Part shown: one piece after another, positions 52,567 through 60,718 of the stretch | How the letters are laid out: the number at the start of each line of letters is the position of its first letter | Position numbering within the stretch: position 1 is the first letter of the stretch | DNA from: Desulfobacteraceae bacterium | Lineage (GTDB): Bacteria > Desulfobacterota > Desulfobacteria > Desulfobacterales > Desulfosalsimonadaceae | Assembly: GCA_011390465.1 (NCBI GenBank) | Contig: JAABSH010000012.1 | Coordinates: 23,695-87,694 of the forward strand | Reading direction: 5' to 3' | DNA length: 64,000 nt | The notes under the pieces: model-generated | Database searches by the model: none | Seen by the model: the letters and a program-made list of their open reading frames with translations, nothing else | Told to the model about the DNA's origin: nothing | Made by a program: the position numbers and the translations under genes

Positions 52567-53268
52567 TTAATCTTTTCCTGTTTTTTGGATTTTTCGGTTA
52601 TAATCTTCAATGGCAGCCTGAAGCGTTTTTTTTTCTTTTTTGTAGTGTTTGATTTTTAAGTTTAATATTTTTACATTTTTATTGTATTCCAGAACGCTTT
52701 TTTCGTTATTTTCATTAACACTGCTTTCAAGTTTTTCTTTTTCCTGCATCAATTCCTGAAATTTCTGGTTTAATGCTGCTTTTTTTTCAGCCAGGGTTTT
52801 CCGGGTGATTTGAAGGACTGCGAATTTCAGGTAGACGTCTTTTTCCTTGGCTTCTTTTTCAGCAATATTTTTTTGATCATCAAAGGTGGCAGCGGGTGTT
52901 TCCGATGAAGCAGCAGCCTGTTTGGGTTGCGGGCTATCCGGTGGTTTTTTATCGCTCAGTTCGGGTCGATGATCTAGGGGAACCGGCATTTTCAGCTCAA
53001 TTTTCGGGGTAACGGTCTTTTCCCCTTCTGGCAGTTGCAGCGCCTTTTTTTCAAGGGCCTGGATATCCGTATCCCGGGGCAGGTTTTTGATTTCAGCATA
53101 GGCTTCAAGCTGGCAGCGGTATTCAGCAGGCACGGAATAAATATTATCTGTCAGGCGGGTGATGCCGTTTTGATCTTTGTACTGATACAGCTCCGCGCCT
53201 GCCGGCAGGGCAGCGGAGCATAATAAAAAAACAAGACCGGCGGCGATCAGTTTTGAAATGTGCGGCAT
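52567..53268 (-). CDS. DUF4124 protein with coiled coil
   Basis: I start at ATG 53268 (233 aa; AGAGGAGA upstream). The signal peptide is MPHISKLIAAGLVFLLCSAALPAGA, then the DUF4124 opening ELYQYKDQNGITRLTDNIYSVP, which is found in periplasmic proteins. A Pro/Ala-rich linker (PQPKQAAASSETPAA) and a long Lys/Glu coiled coil (about residues 150-230, TLAEKKAALNQKFQELMQEKEKL) follow. It is probably a cell-wall-associated periplasmic protein of unknown role. Confidence 0.78.
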   Translation of the reverse strand: MPHISKLIAAGLVFLLCSAALPAGAELYQYKDQNGITRLTDNIYSVPAEYRCQLEAYAEIKNLPRDTDIQALEKKALQLPEGEKTVTPKIELKMPVPLDHRPELSDKKPPDSPQPKQAAASSETPAATFDDQKNIAEKEAKEKDVYLKFAVLQITRKTLAEKKAALNQKFQELMQEKEKLESSVNENNEKSVLEYNKNVKILNLKIKHYKKEKKTLQAAIEDYNRKIQKTGKD

Positions 53269-53303
53269 TGACGCATTCTCCTCTGGTGTATAAAAATTAA
53301 TGA

Positions 53304-53352
53304 CTATCATAACGCCTGATAAACATAAAGTATTTATCAGGCGTTATGATAG
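53304..53352. promoter_or_regulatory. Perfect 20-bp inverted repeat between divergent genes
   Basis: ctatcataacgcctgataaa / tttatcaggcgttatgatag around the 9-base centre cataaagta. It is 36 bp upstream of the DUF4124 start and about 140 bp upstream of the lipoprotein gene. Without flanking T-runs it does not look like a terminator, so an operator or cruciform-type element is more likely. Confidence 0.6.
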
Positions 53353-53494
53353 GATCAGTTTTTCAGGGGTGATATTGACCGAAGCACGCTGATATTTTAT
53401 TCTTGTGCTTGATTGCGGGCTGCTTTTTTGATTTATAAGAAGCAAAAGCACTGAGCGGGATCAGACAAAAAAACCAAACACGGATAACCAGCAG

Positions 53495-55564
53495 ATGAAC
53501 CGTAACATACAGATTTTTATTGTTATTTTAATGGGATTGGCCTTGTCGTGCGGTTGTGCCCGGCGGGGAGTGCAGCCCGGGCAGGGCACGCCGTCGGAAC
53601 AATTATTTTACGCGGCCGGGCAGCAGTTTGCGGCCGGGCATTATGATACTGCCGCGGAACTCTATCACCAGTATCTGAATCAGTTTCCAGATGCCGGGCA
53701 GGTGCCGGCAGCCCTTGTAAAATTGGGCATGGCCCGGGTTTATCTCGGTCAGTACGGGGTCGCCGGCAATATATTTTCCCGGATTCAGGCACAATATCCC
53801 GGCAACCGCCATGCCCTGGAAGCAGAGATCGGCCAGCTCATGATTCATCATCAAACCGGCGCATATGAAAAAGGGGTTGCCCGGGCCGGGGAATTGCTGC
53901 GCCAGCCGCTTTCCCAAGCGCAGCGACTGCGTGTGGAACTGCTTGCCGGGGATTCCTGGATGGCGCTTAACTTTCCAAAAGATGCTTATCAGGCCTATTT
54001 GAATGCTTTTGCGGCCGCATCCGGAGACGAGGAGATTCAAAAAGTGATTTCCCGGATGAAAACCGCCCTTGCCATGATGGAAATGACGGATTTGTCTGAT
54101 GCGCTGGCAGATTTGGGAAATCGTCATCCGGCCGGCTATCTCATGTATCAGCTGGGTCTCCGGTACATGGATGCCGGGTTTGCAGGGGATGCAGTGGCCA
54201 TGTTTTCCACCCTGCTCAGAGAGTTTCCCGGCCATGAACACGCTGCCTCCGCACAACAATTCATGGAAGCGATAAATGCTTCGGCTGCTTCGGACCAGCA
54301 CATTATCGGCTGTCTGCTGCCCCTGTCCGGCAAGTATGCCACCTTTGGCCATCAGGCCCTAAACGGCATTGAATTTGCCTTGTCAGAATTTTCCCGGGCC
54401 CGGGGCATTGATTCTATCCGTATTCTGGTAAAAGACACGGCTGCTGATCCTGAAACCGCTCTGGCGGCGCTGGAAGAACTGAACGCGGCCCATGTATCCG
54501 CGGTTATCGGTCCCATTGCCACGGCTGACCAGGTGGCGGTTCGGGCCCAGGCGTTGAGAATACCGCTGATTGCCCTGACCCAGAAACCGGGCATCACGGA
54601 AACCGGGGAATATGTTTTCAGAAATTTTCTCACCCCTGCCATGCAGCTCCGGACCCTTGTGAACTATGCCAGCGACTCCCTCGGGGCCAGACGGTTTGCC
54701 ATTCTTTATCCGGATGAAAATTACGGGGATGTTTTCATGAACCGCTTCTGGGATGAGGTGCTGCAAGCCGGCGGGAAAGTGGTGGGCGTGGAAGCCTATG
54801 ATCCGGACGGAACCGATTTTGCCGATCCCATTAAAAAGCTGGCCGGGTTGTATTATGATATTCCCGAAGATCTGGTGGAAGCCCCGTCCACAACACCGCT
54901 GGCGTATAATGAAAGCATGCGCCCGGAATTTCCCCGGGAATCCCCGGACATATCCGATGTTTTAACTGCTTATGATACCGACCAGTGGCATGCGGAATTG
55001 ATGGAAGCCATTCAGGCCCGGCGCCGGGCATGGGAAACAGCAACAGCGGAAAAACAGGGGCCGGCCCCCATTGTGGATTTTGATGCCGTCTTCATACCGG
55101 ATTCTCCGGCCAAGGCCGGACTGATCATTCCCCAGCTGGCGTACTATGATATCAGCAGAATGCAGCTTCTGGGAACCAATTTATGGCACGCGGACAAACT
55201 GATTCACATGGCAAAACGCTATGTTCAGGGGGCGGTGGTGCCGGAAGGATTTTTTTCAGGCAGCCGGACCGTGCAGGTGAACCGGTTTGTGAACCGGTTC
55301 AGACATACCTACACCGGCCTGATCCCCGGGTTTATGGAGGCCGTGAGTTATGACACGGCATGGATACTGTTTGATCTGGTCACCCCTCCGGAAGTCCGGT
55401 TCCGGGCCCAGGTCAAACAGGGATTGTACGCCATGCCCCCGTTTTCCGGGGTCACGGGGACAACAACATTTGATCCGTCCGGTGAAGCGATCAAGGATAT
55501 TTATCTGCTGAAGGTCCAGGGCCGGCGGTTTGTGGAGATTGTCAAAAAAGGAAATTTACCCTGA
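53495..55564 (+). CDS. Lipoprotein with TPR domain and periplasmic-binding domain (LpoA-like)
   Basis: 689 residues with a lipoprotein-type signal (MGLALSCGCARRG). Residues about 35-260 are TPRs in the YbgF/BamD style (AGQQFAAGHYDTAAELYHQYLNQFPDAGQVP, AMFSTLLREFPGHEHAASAQQF). Residues about 270-685 are a type I periplasmic-binding fold: IIGCLLPLSGKYATFGHQALNGIEFAL, AAHVSAVIGPIATADQVAV, RRFAILYPDENYGDVFMNRFWDEV, VDFDAVFIPDSPAKAGLIIPQLAYY. The same TPR plus PBP combination defines LpoA, the activator of penicillin-binding protein 1A; here that role is inferred. The binding domain carries an insert around 450-510 relative to amino-acid binding proteins. Confidence 0.85.
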   Translation: MNRNIQIFIVILMGLALSCGCARRGVQPGQGTPSEQLFYAAGQQFAAGHYDTAAELYHQYLNQFPDAGQVPAALVKLGMARVYLGQYGVAGNIFSRIQAQYPGNRHALEAEIGQLMIHHQTGAYEKGVARAGELLRQPLSQAQRLRVELLAGDSWMALNFPKDAYQAYLNAFAAASGDEEIQKVISRMKTALAMMEMTDLSDALADLGNRHPAGYLMYQLGLRYMDAGFAGDAVAMFSTLLREFPGHEHAASAQQFMEAINASAASDQHIIGCLLPLSGKYATFGHQALNGIEFALSEFSRARGIDSIRILVKDTAADPETALAALEELNAAHVSAVIGPIATADQVAVRAQALRIPLIALTQKPGITETGEYVFRNFLTPAMQLRTLVNYASDSLGARRFAILYPDENYGDVFMNRFWDEVLQAGGKVVGVEAYDPDGTDFADPIKKLAGLYYDIPEDLVEAPSTTPLAYNESMRPEFPRESPDISDVLTAYDTDQWHAELMEAIQARRRAWETATAEKQGPAPIVDFDAVFIPDSPAKAGLIIPQLAYYDISRMQLLGTNLWHADKLIHMAKRYVQGAVVPEGFFSGSRTVQVNRFVNRFRHTYTGLIPGFMEAVSYDTAWILFDLVTPPEVRFRAQVKQGLYAMPPFSGVTGTTTFDPSGEAIKDIYLLKVQGRRFVEIVKKGNLP

Positions 55565-55635
55565 GAAGAAAGCCACATGGGGCAATGCCATTAATGCGTA
55601 TGGCATACGCCCGTCCCGGAAAATTTCATCGCAGG

Positions 55636-55654
55636 GGCGAATGCTATTCGCCCG
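55636..55654. repeat. REP-like hairpin GGGCGAAT-gct-ATTCGCCC
   Basis: Perfect 8-bp inverted repeat in the convergent gap between the LpoA-like gene and pfkA. It is paired with a second copy at 55708-55726. Confidence 0.8.
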
Positions 55655-55707
55655 TACGGGAGACGCTGATCACATTTATCAGGCAGGCGATTTTCCAGTA
55701 TCGAACG

Positions 55708-55726
55708 GGCGAACGGCGTTCGCCCA
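55708..55726. repeat. REP-like hairpin GGGCGAAC-ggc-GTTCGCCC
   Basis: Second hairpin of the pair, 54 bp after the first and 20 bp before the pfkA stop. The same GGGCGAA stem core with a compensating base pair (AAT/ATT versus AAC/GTT) suggests the stem is what is conserved. Confidence 0.8.
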
Positions 55727-55746
55727 TGATTGCCATTCGTCCAGCC

Positions 55747-57081
55747 CTATTTTTTCGCGTTGGTCAGAACCCCCTGGCCGGTAGCCCCCAGCACGGTCTG
55801 CCAGAGTTTGCCGCTGGGATTGACCTGTTTGCGTCGGCCGGCGGTCATGGGAATGGGAACATGGACGAAAAAATTGTTCCAGTGTCCGATGATCATGTTG
55901 GTTTTCCCGGTCATTCCCGCATGCACCGCATCCCGCCCCAGAAATCCGCAGTAAACATGGTCGTTGGGGTTGGCCGGAAGGCTTCGGATCATATAACTGG
56001 GATCAATGTATTTGATGGTGACTTCTATGGATTTTTCATGGAAATAGGCACGGATCCGATCTTTTAAGAACACGCCGATATCATAGAGTTTGAGATTGCC
56101 GGAAGCATCATATTCCGGCGTGGTGTCTTTGAAAAAACGCTGGCCCGCGCCTTCCGCCACCACAATAACAGCGTGATTCCGTTCCTTGAGACGACGCTCC
56201 AGGCGCATAAAAAGACCATTTTCCCCTTCAAGGTCAAATTCGATTTCCGGAATCAGCACAAAATTGACATCCTGCTGGGCCAGGGTGGCAGTGGCGGCAA
56301 TGAATCCGGAATGCCGGCCCATGAGCTTGATCAGGCCGATGCCGTTGCGGTAGCCTTCGGCTTCCTTGTGAGCGCCTTTGATGGCTTCCGTGGCAATATC
56401 CACGGCTGTATCAAACCCAAAGGATTTAGCCACCCGGTAGATATCATTGTCAATGGTTTTGGGAACCCCGATAACGCTGATTTTTGCCTTTCGTTTTTTT
56501 ATTTCTTCGACAATTTTGGACGCCGCCATGAGGGTGCCGTCCCCGCCGATCATAAACAGAATGCCGATATTGATTCTTTCCAGACAATCCACAATGGCTT
56601 CGATGTTCTGGGGGCCTCTGGAAGAGCCCAGGATGGAGCCGCCCATTTCATGAATATTCACCACTTTTTCAGGGTTAAGCTCCACCAGTTCATGGCGGTA
56701 TTCCGGAATAAAGCCTTCCAGGCCGTAACGGATGCCGTAAATGTGTTTGACCTGGTAGCGGTAATGCAGCTCCAGAACAATGGCCCGGATGACGTTGTTG
56801 AGCCCCGGGCACAGACCGCCGCAGGTGACAAGGGCGCATTTAAGCTTGCTGGGATCAAAATAAATTTTTTCCCGGGGACCCGCCAGTTCAAAAGCGGCCA
56901 AATTTTCCGGTGTGTTCAGGTTCTCTATGATTGTGGCCGGGTTGACATCAATTAAAATCCGGTCATCATCGGTTTTAAACATTTCATGACTGGTGCCGAT
57001 GGCGTCGTGAAGCAGCAGGGAATTAATTTTGGCTTCGCCAAGGGCCTCAATATGGGTATCTTCAGGATGAGAACGGTTCAT
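55747..57081 (-). CDS. pfkA: 6-phosphofructokinase of the PPi-PFK-like group (group X/plant type)
   Basis: 444 residues, longer than E. coli PfkA. Nucleotide-binding CALVTCGGLCPGLNNVIRAIV. The phosphoryl-donor site reads FMIGGDGTLMAA (Gly, as in ATP enzymes) together with VPKTIDND (Lys, as in PPi enzymes). This Gly/Lys hybrid is typical of the plant/trypanosome/TP0108-like group, where ATP is usually the donor, so ATP use is predicted but not certain. The N-terminal about 70 residues before the core are characteristic of the group. It is downstream of kdsD and ends next to the REP-like pair. Confidence 0.9.
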   Translation of the reverse strand: MNRSHPEDTHIEALGEAKINSLLLHDAIGTSHEMFKTDDDRILIDVNPATIIENLNTPENLAAFELAGPREKIYFDPSKLKCALVTCGGLCPGLNNVIRAIVLELHYRYQVKHIYGIRYGLEGFIPEYRHELVELNPEKVVNIHEMGGSILGSSRGPQNIEAIVDCLERINIGILFMIGGDGTLMAASKIVEEIKKRKAKISVIGVPKTIDNDIYRVAKSFGFDTAVDIATEAIKGAHKEAEGYRNGIGLIKLMGRHSGFIAATATLAQQDVNFVLIPEIEFDLEGENGLFMRLERRLKERNHAVIVVAEGAGQRFFKDTTPEYDASGNLKLYDIGVFLKDRIRAYFHEKSIEVTIKYIDPSYMIRSLPANPNDHVYCGFLGRDAVHAGMTGKTNMIIGHWNNFFVHVPIPMTAGRRKQVNPSGKLWQTVLGATGQGVLTNAKK

Positions 57082-57120
57082 AAGGGCTCCTTTGTGCTGT
57101 GAAGGGCGGTTTCAATAACA

Positions 57121-58098
57121 TCACATGCCGTTGAATTTGATGGCGCCTTTTCCCAGAATATCATGAAGATGCAGCACCCCGGCAATTTTCCCAACCGCGT
57201 CAATAACCGGCAGTACGGTGATCTGATGGGTTTCCATGATATTTAACGCATCATAGAGCGGCGCGGTTTCATCAATGGATTTGGGATTTTCGATCATGAG
57301 ATCCCGGGCGGTTTGTTCAAAAACATTGACTTTGGCCACCAGCATGCGCCGCACATCGCCGTCCGTGATGATACCGGAAAGGGTATTGTCCGGCTTTGCG
57401 ATCAGAACAACGCCTATTTTCAGGCGGTCCAGAACATCCAGGGCCGTGGCCATAGGGGTGTCTTCATCTACTTTTGGCACGGCATCGCCGGTGAGCATGA
57501 TGTCTCGGGTGGTGTAGGCGGACAGGCGGTGGCCCAGATTGCCGCCGGGATGAAATTTTTTAAAATCCGTGGAGGTGAATTTCCGGCGGTCAATGAGCAC
57601 CACTGCCAGGGCATCTCCCATGGCCAGAAGCGCCGTGGTGCTGGTGGTGGGGGCCAGGCCCAGGGGGCAGGCTTCTTTTTCTACGCCCACATCAATTACC
57701 AGATCACTGTGTCTGGCAAGGGTGGACCGGGGATTGCCGGTAAAAGCAATGATCGGGCACCCTGCGCTGCGGATGCTGGGAAGGAGGATGTTCAGCTCAT
57801 CGGTTTCGCCGCTGTTGGACAGGGCGATAAAAATATCTTTGTGCGATAAAATTCCCAGATCCCCGTGCATGGCTTCCACCGGATGCAGAAAAATGGCCCG
57901 GGTGCCGGTGCTGCTCAATGTGGCGGCAATTTTTTTGCCGATAATGCCGGATTTTCCAATGCCCGCAACAATTACCCGGCCTCTGGATTTATAGATTAAG
58001 TCTACCAGTCTGGTAAAATTGTCATCAATTTTTTGAATCAGATGGAGAATGCCGTCAGCTTCTGTTTTAAGCACCTGTATGGCTTTTTCAATGGTCAT
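57121..58098 (-). CDS. kdsD: D-arabinose 5-phosphate isomerase (KdsD/KpsF)
   Basis: 325 residues: an SIS domain (VIVAGIGKSGIIGKKIAATLSSTGTRAIFLHPVEAMHGDLG, ALSNSGETDE) and two CBS domains (IMLTGDAVPKVDEDT, DLMIENPKSIDETAP). It converts ribulose 5-phosphate to arabinose 5-phosphate, the precursor of KDO for lipopolysaccharide. HPGGNLGHRL is the family signature. It is first in a two-gene operon with pfkA (39-bp gap). Implies a KDO-containing LPS in this organism. Confidence 0.95.
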   Translation of the reverse strand: MTIEKAIQVLKTEADGILHLIQKIDDNFTRLVDLIYKSRGRVIVAGIGKSGIIGKKIAATLSSTGTRAIFLHPVEAMHGDLGILSHKDIFIALSNSGETDELNILLPSIRSAGCPIIAFTGNPRSTLARHSDLVIDVGVEKEACPLGLAPTTSTTALLAMGDALAVVLIDRRKFTSTDFKKFHPGGNLGHRLSAYTTRDIMLTGDAVPKVDEDTPMATALDVLDRLKIGVVLIAKPDNTLSGIITDGDVRRMLVAKVNVFEQTARDLMIENPKSIDETAPLYDALNIMETHQITVLPVIDAVGKIAGVLHLHDILGKGAIKFNGM

Positions 58099-58294
58099 GG
58101 ATAGGTTCCCCGCGGGTGTGCCGGAACAAATAAGGTTTTAATTTATGTTTAAGGTTGAAAAAGAAGAATCGCAAGTTTTGAGCGGTAAATCAAGATTTGT
58201 TTTAAAAGGTTTCACTCCGGCGGTTTTAGACAATAAGCAGCCGGTGCCATAGCGTAACAAACCGGTAACCCCAAAAAAATTCGCATAAAAAAGA

Positions 58295-58324
58295 TTGACA
58301 GGCCGGGCTGGTATGCATTATCCT
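58295..58324 (+). promoter_or_regulatory. Sigma-70 promoter candidate for the PxxKW gene
   Basis: Perfect TTGACA, 18-bp spacer and TATCCT. Places transcription start about 90 bp before the ATG and just upstream of the leader hairpin. Confidence 0.5.
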
Positions 58325-58350
58325 TTCGACGCTTAATTCAGATGATTTTA

Positions 58351-58387
58351 TAACGGCGCCGGCGATTTTTTACTTGCGGCGCCGTTA
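58351..58387 (+). promoter_or_regulatory. 5'-leader hairpin before the PxxKW gene
   Basis: Perfect 11-bp stem taacggcgccg / cggcgccgtta with a 15-base loop containing tttttt. It ends 30 bp before the start codon and would be in the 5' UTR. Its function may be mRNA stability or attenuation. Confidence 0.6.
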
Positions 58388-58417
58388 TTTATAGAAAAAA
58401 AGAACGGAGGAAACACC

Positions 58418-58696
58418 ATGATTTGTACGACCATAAGAAACGGGGAAGAATGTGTATTTATGACCAAAAACGGATGCTCCTACAAAGGAGGAGCCTGCAA
58501 TCCGATAGTGGAGGCGTGTACTGGATGCAGCCGCTGCAAGGAATATGAAACCGGCTGGTATTGCACGGCAGCGCCGGATCCGGCATTGAAATGGAAAAAC
58601 GGCGACTGCAATCTTGCCACTCATGTCACCATGACCGTAAAAGAAGAAAAAGCCAAGCTGAACCCGATCAAGGCATCCAAGCGCGGCGGTCACTAA
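58418..58696 (+). CDS. PxxKW family cysteine-rich small protein
   Basis: 92 residues with an excellent ribosome-binding site (GGAGG). Nine cysteines occur as ICTTIRNGEECVF, GCSYKGGACNP, EACTGCSRCKEY, WYCTAAPDPALKWKNGDCNLATH; the PALKW element is the family's name motif. The family is known mainly from Deltaproteobacteria and has no assigned function; the cysteines suggest metal or redox chemistry. It has its own promoter, leader hairpin and terminator, suggesting a well-expressed monocistronic transcript. Confidence 0.85.
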   Translation: MICTTIRNGEECVFMTKNGCSYKGGACNPIVEACTGCSRCKEYETGWYCTAAPDPALKWKNGDCNLATHVTMTVKEEKAKLNPIKASKRGGH

Positions 58697-58717
58697 ATTT
58701 TTTGTGTTTTAAAAACG

Positions 58718-58755
58718 AACGGGCGCGGGGATTATCCCCGACGCCCGTTTTTTTT
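58718..58755. terminator. Rho-independent terminator between convergent genes
   Basis: Stem aacgggcgcgggga / tccccgacgcccgtt with one bulged A and a 3-base loop, followed by TTTTTTTT on the plus strand. It ends the PxxKW transcript and may serve the convergent YitT gene. Confidence 0.9.
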
Positions 58756-58763
58756 ATGTTTTG

Positions 58764-59684
58764 TTAGCGCTGATCCAGCTTGGGCGCGTTGAATCCGCCC
58801 CAGGTCTGCTGGGAAATACCCACTACCATGAATGCATCCGGGTCAATACTGGATACAATGTGTTTCACATCGTAAATCCTGGAGCGCATGGCCGTCAAAA
58901 ACAGCATGGTACGATTGGCCTGCGTGTATCCTCCGGTCACTTCCCAATGACTTAATCCCCTTTGCAATTCGTTGATTATCGCCAGCCGGATCGGATCCGG
59001 GTGCTCCGTTATAATGGTGATGGTCCGTGTCTGACTGATGCCTTCCAGCACAAAATCTGAAAAAATACCCACCAGAATCAGGGTGATCACCGCCAGCAGG
59101 GCGATTTCAATCGGGAATACGATTGCGGCCACCAGAATTACTGCCAGATCCGTATAGAGATAGGACTGGCTCATCGGGTATCCGGTTTTGTTGTAGATGA
59201 TTCGGGCCGTGATGGAGGTCCCCCCGATGGTGCCGCCAAACCGGTAGATCAGACCGGTTCCCAGCCCGTAAAGGACGCCCGCATAAATGGCTGCCAGCAG
59301 TCCGTCTTCGGTGACCGCATGATTGTCCATCCAGATGGGCATAAAGTGAGAAAAGATATCCGCGGAAATGGAAAATGCCACCACGGCAACGCTGCTCGAC
59401 CAGACAAACTGCCATCGTCCCAGCCAGTAGAACCCCAGTACAAACAAGGGGATGTTGAACAAAAAGAAAAACAGCCCAACCGGAAATCCGGTCAGGTGAT
59501 TAACAACAATACCCAATCCGGAAACACCGCCCGCGGCAATATTGTGAGGGAGCTGAAAAACAACATATCCCAGGGCCCCAAGCACAGCGCCGATGATGAT
59601 CATGACCTGCTGCACGGTCACCCGGCGGATCATCTGGGCGGTGGTAAGTTCCAATTTTTTTTTTACATTTTTGGGTAATTTCAT
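58764..59684 (-). CDS. YitT/DUF161 family membrane protein with DUF2179 domain
   Basis: I start at ATG 59684 (306 aa; AGGAG eight bases upstream). Five or six membrane helices include the family repeats GVSGLGIVVNHLTGFPVGLFFFLFNIPLFVLGF and YGLGTGLIYRFGGTIGGTSITARII. A cytoplasmic DUF2179 domain follows (TRTITIITEHPDPIRLAIINELQRGLSHWEVTGGYT ... VKHIVSSIDPDAFMVVG). Function unknown, possibly a transporter. Confidence 0.88.
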   Translation of the reverse strand: MKLPKNVKKKLELTTAQMIRRVTVQQVMIIIGAVLGALGYVVFQLPHNIAAGGVSGLGIVVNHLTGFPVGLFFFLFNIPLFVLGFYWLGRWQFVWSSSVAVVAFSISADIFSHFMPIWMDNHAVTEDGLLAAIYAGVLYGLGTGLIYRFGGTIGGTSITARIIYNKTGYPMSQSYLYTDLAVILVAAIVFPIEIALLAVITLILVGIFSDFVLEGISQTRTITIITEHPDPIRLAIINELQRGLSHWEVTGGYTQANRTMLFLTAMRSRIYDVKHIVSSIDPDAFMVVGISQQTWGGFNAPKLDQR

Positions 59685-60144
59685 TATATTGCTCCTTAGG
59701 CTCAGGGGCCTTTGTGTTGGCATTTAAGGTTTTTTTTATTTCAATATATTTGACGCAACCATAAAAACTCGAATTCAGACAGCAAAAAAGTACCACCCTG
59801 CCTCATGCCCGCGTAAGCAGCCACGGCCGGAAAAAACGATTTTTCACTTTTTACGCAACCCTTAACCCGGTTTGATTTTTCAGGAAACCGGTTTGCTACC
59901 TCCATACGGAAATTTTTTGCAGGGGTCAATACAAGCTGGTCTGCAAATCAGGATAATTGCCCCTGTCTGAGGTTTAGCCCGTGTCAGGTATTTGAAATAG
60001 TTAGAATATCGCAAGCCGCCGGGACGGATGAAAGGGGAAAAAGTATAAGTTTGATAAAATATTTCATTTTTTTGAAATATTTAATTTGACAAAACTAAAT
60101 AATTTGTTTTTAATAAATTTAAAAATAAAAATAAGGAAAAACCC
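59685..60144. other. Divergent intergenic region YitT / wHTH regulator
   Basis: 460 bp. An inverted repeat aacccggttt / aaaccggttt (9 of 10) at 59864-59894 lies on the YitT side. The regulator side carries the operator-promoter pair listed separately. No gene was found. Confidence 0.4.
60057..60114 (+). promoter_or_regulatory. Promoter with overlapping palindromic operator for the wHTH gene
   Basis: TTGACA (60086-60091), 17 bp, TTTAAT (60109-60114), about 31 bp before the ATG. Just upstream, aaatatttca (60057-60066) and tgaaatattt (60073-60082) form a perfect 10-bp inverted repeat around six Ts, three bases before the -35 box. This suits autoregulation by the encoded winged-helix protein. 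Confidence 0.65.
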
Positions 60145-60624
60145 ATGCTGACGGATTTATTTACCAACATTGCCAAACTGGGCATTAAAATGCGAATTTT
60201 TCGGGCGATTCAAATGGCCGACAGTGATGCCGAAATTTTAAAGGACCGGGAAATACTGATTCTCGAGCTTCTCAACACCCAGGGGCCCATGAGCATGACG
60301 GAACTTGCAAATTTTTTCCCCGGGGTAAAACAGAGTACCTTGTCCACCGACATCAAAAAGCTCCGCACGGAACTGGGGTTAATTGACATGAAAGTGGATA
60401 CCCAGGATATGCGGATTCACCTGATTGAACTCTCTGAAAAAGGATGCGAAGAAATCAGCGACATCAAAGCCCAGCGGGGCCGGTCCTATAAGCCCCTGGA
60501 AAGTGCCATCGGCAACAATGCCGATGAAATTGATCTGCTGAATCAGGTGGTTCGGCGGGCCATTGCCCTGGTGGACCAGGAGATCAATTCGTTTGCGGAA
60601 CTAAAGACCCAATTAAAGAAATAA
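60145..60624 (+). CDS. MarR-like winged-helix transcriptional regulator
   Basis: 159 residues. The centre reads DREILILELLNTQGPMSMTELANFFPGVKQSTLSTDIKKLRTELGLI, a helix-turn-helix of the MarR type in which MSMTELANFFPGVKQSTLSTDIKKL is the recognition region; a beta wing (VDTQDMRIHLIELSEKG) follows. The C-terminal helix (ALVDQEINSF) would dimerise. A strong palindrome overlaps its promoter. Targets beyond autoregulation are unknown. Confidence 0.82.
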   Translation: MLTDLFTNIAKLGIKMRIFRAIQMADSDAEILKDREILILELLNTQGPMSMTELANFFPGVKQSTLSTDIKKLRTELGLIDMKVDTQDMRIHLIELSEKGCEEISDIKAQRGRSYKPLESAIGNNADEIDLLNQVVRRAIALVDQEINSFAELKTQLKK

Positions 60625-60718
60625 TAAGCGCTAAATTCGGTATCGGCCCTGCAAAAGCGCATGACCGTGAAGCAGGAACAGCGCTTGAGGACAACCACCA
60701 AAATCAAGGAGGTGACCT

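Larger units (their letters stand above)
58099..58417. other. Gap upstream of the PxxKW gene
   Basis: 319 bp. Its right half holds a promoter candidate (58295-58324) and a GC-rich 5'-leader hairpin (58351-58387), both listed separately. The left half carries the kdsD promoter side; no clear box is seen. Confidence 0.45.
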
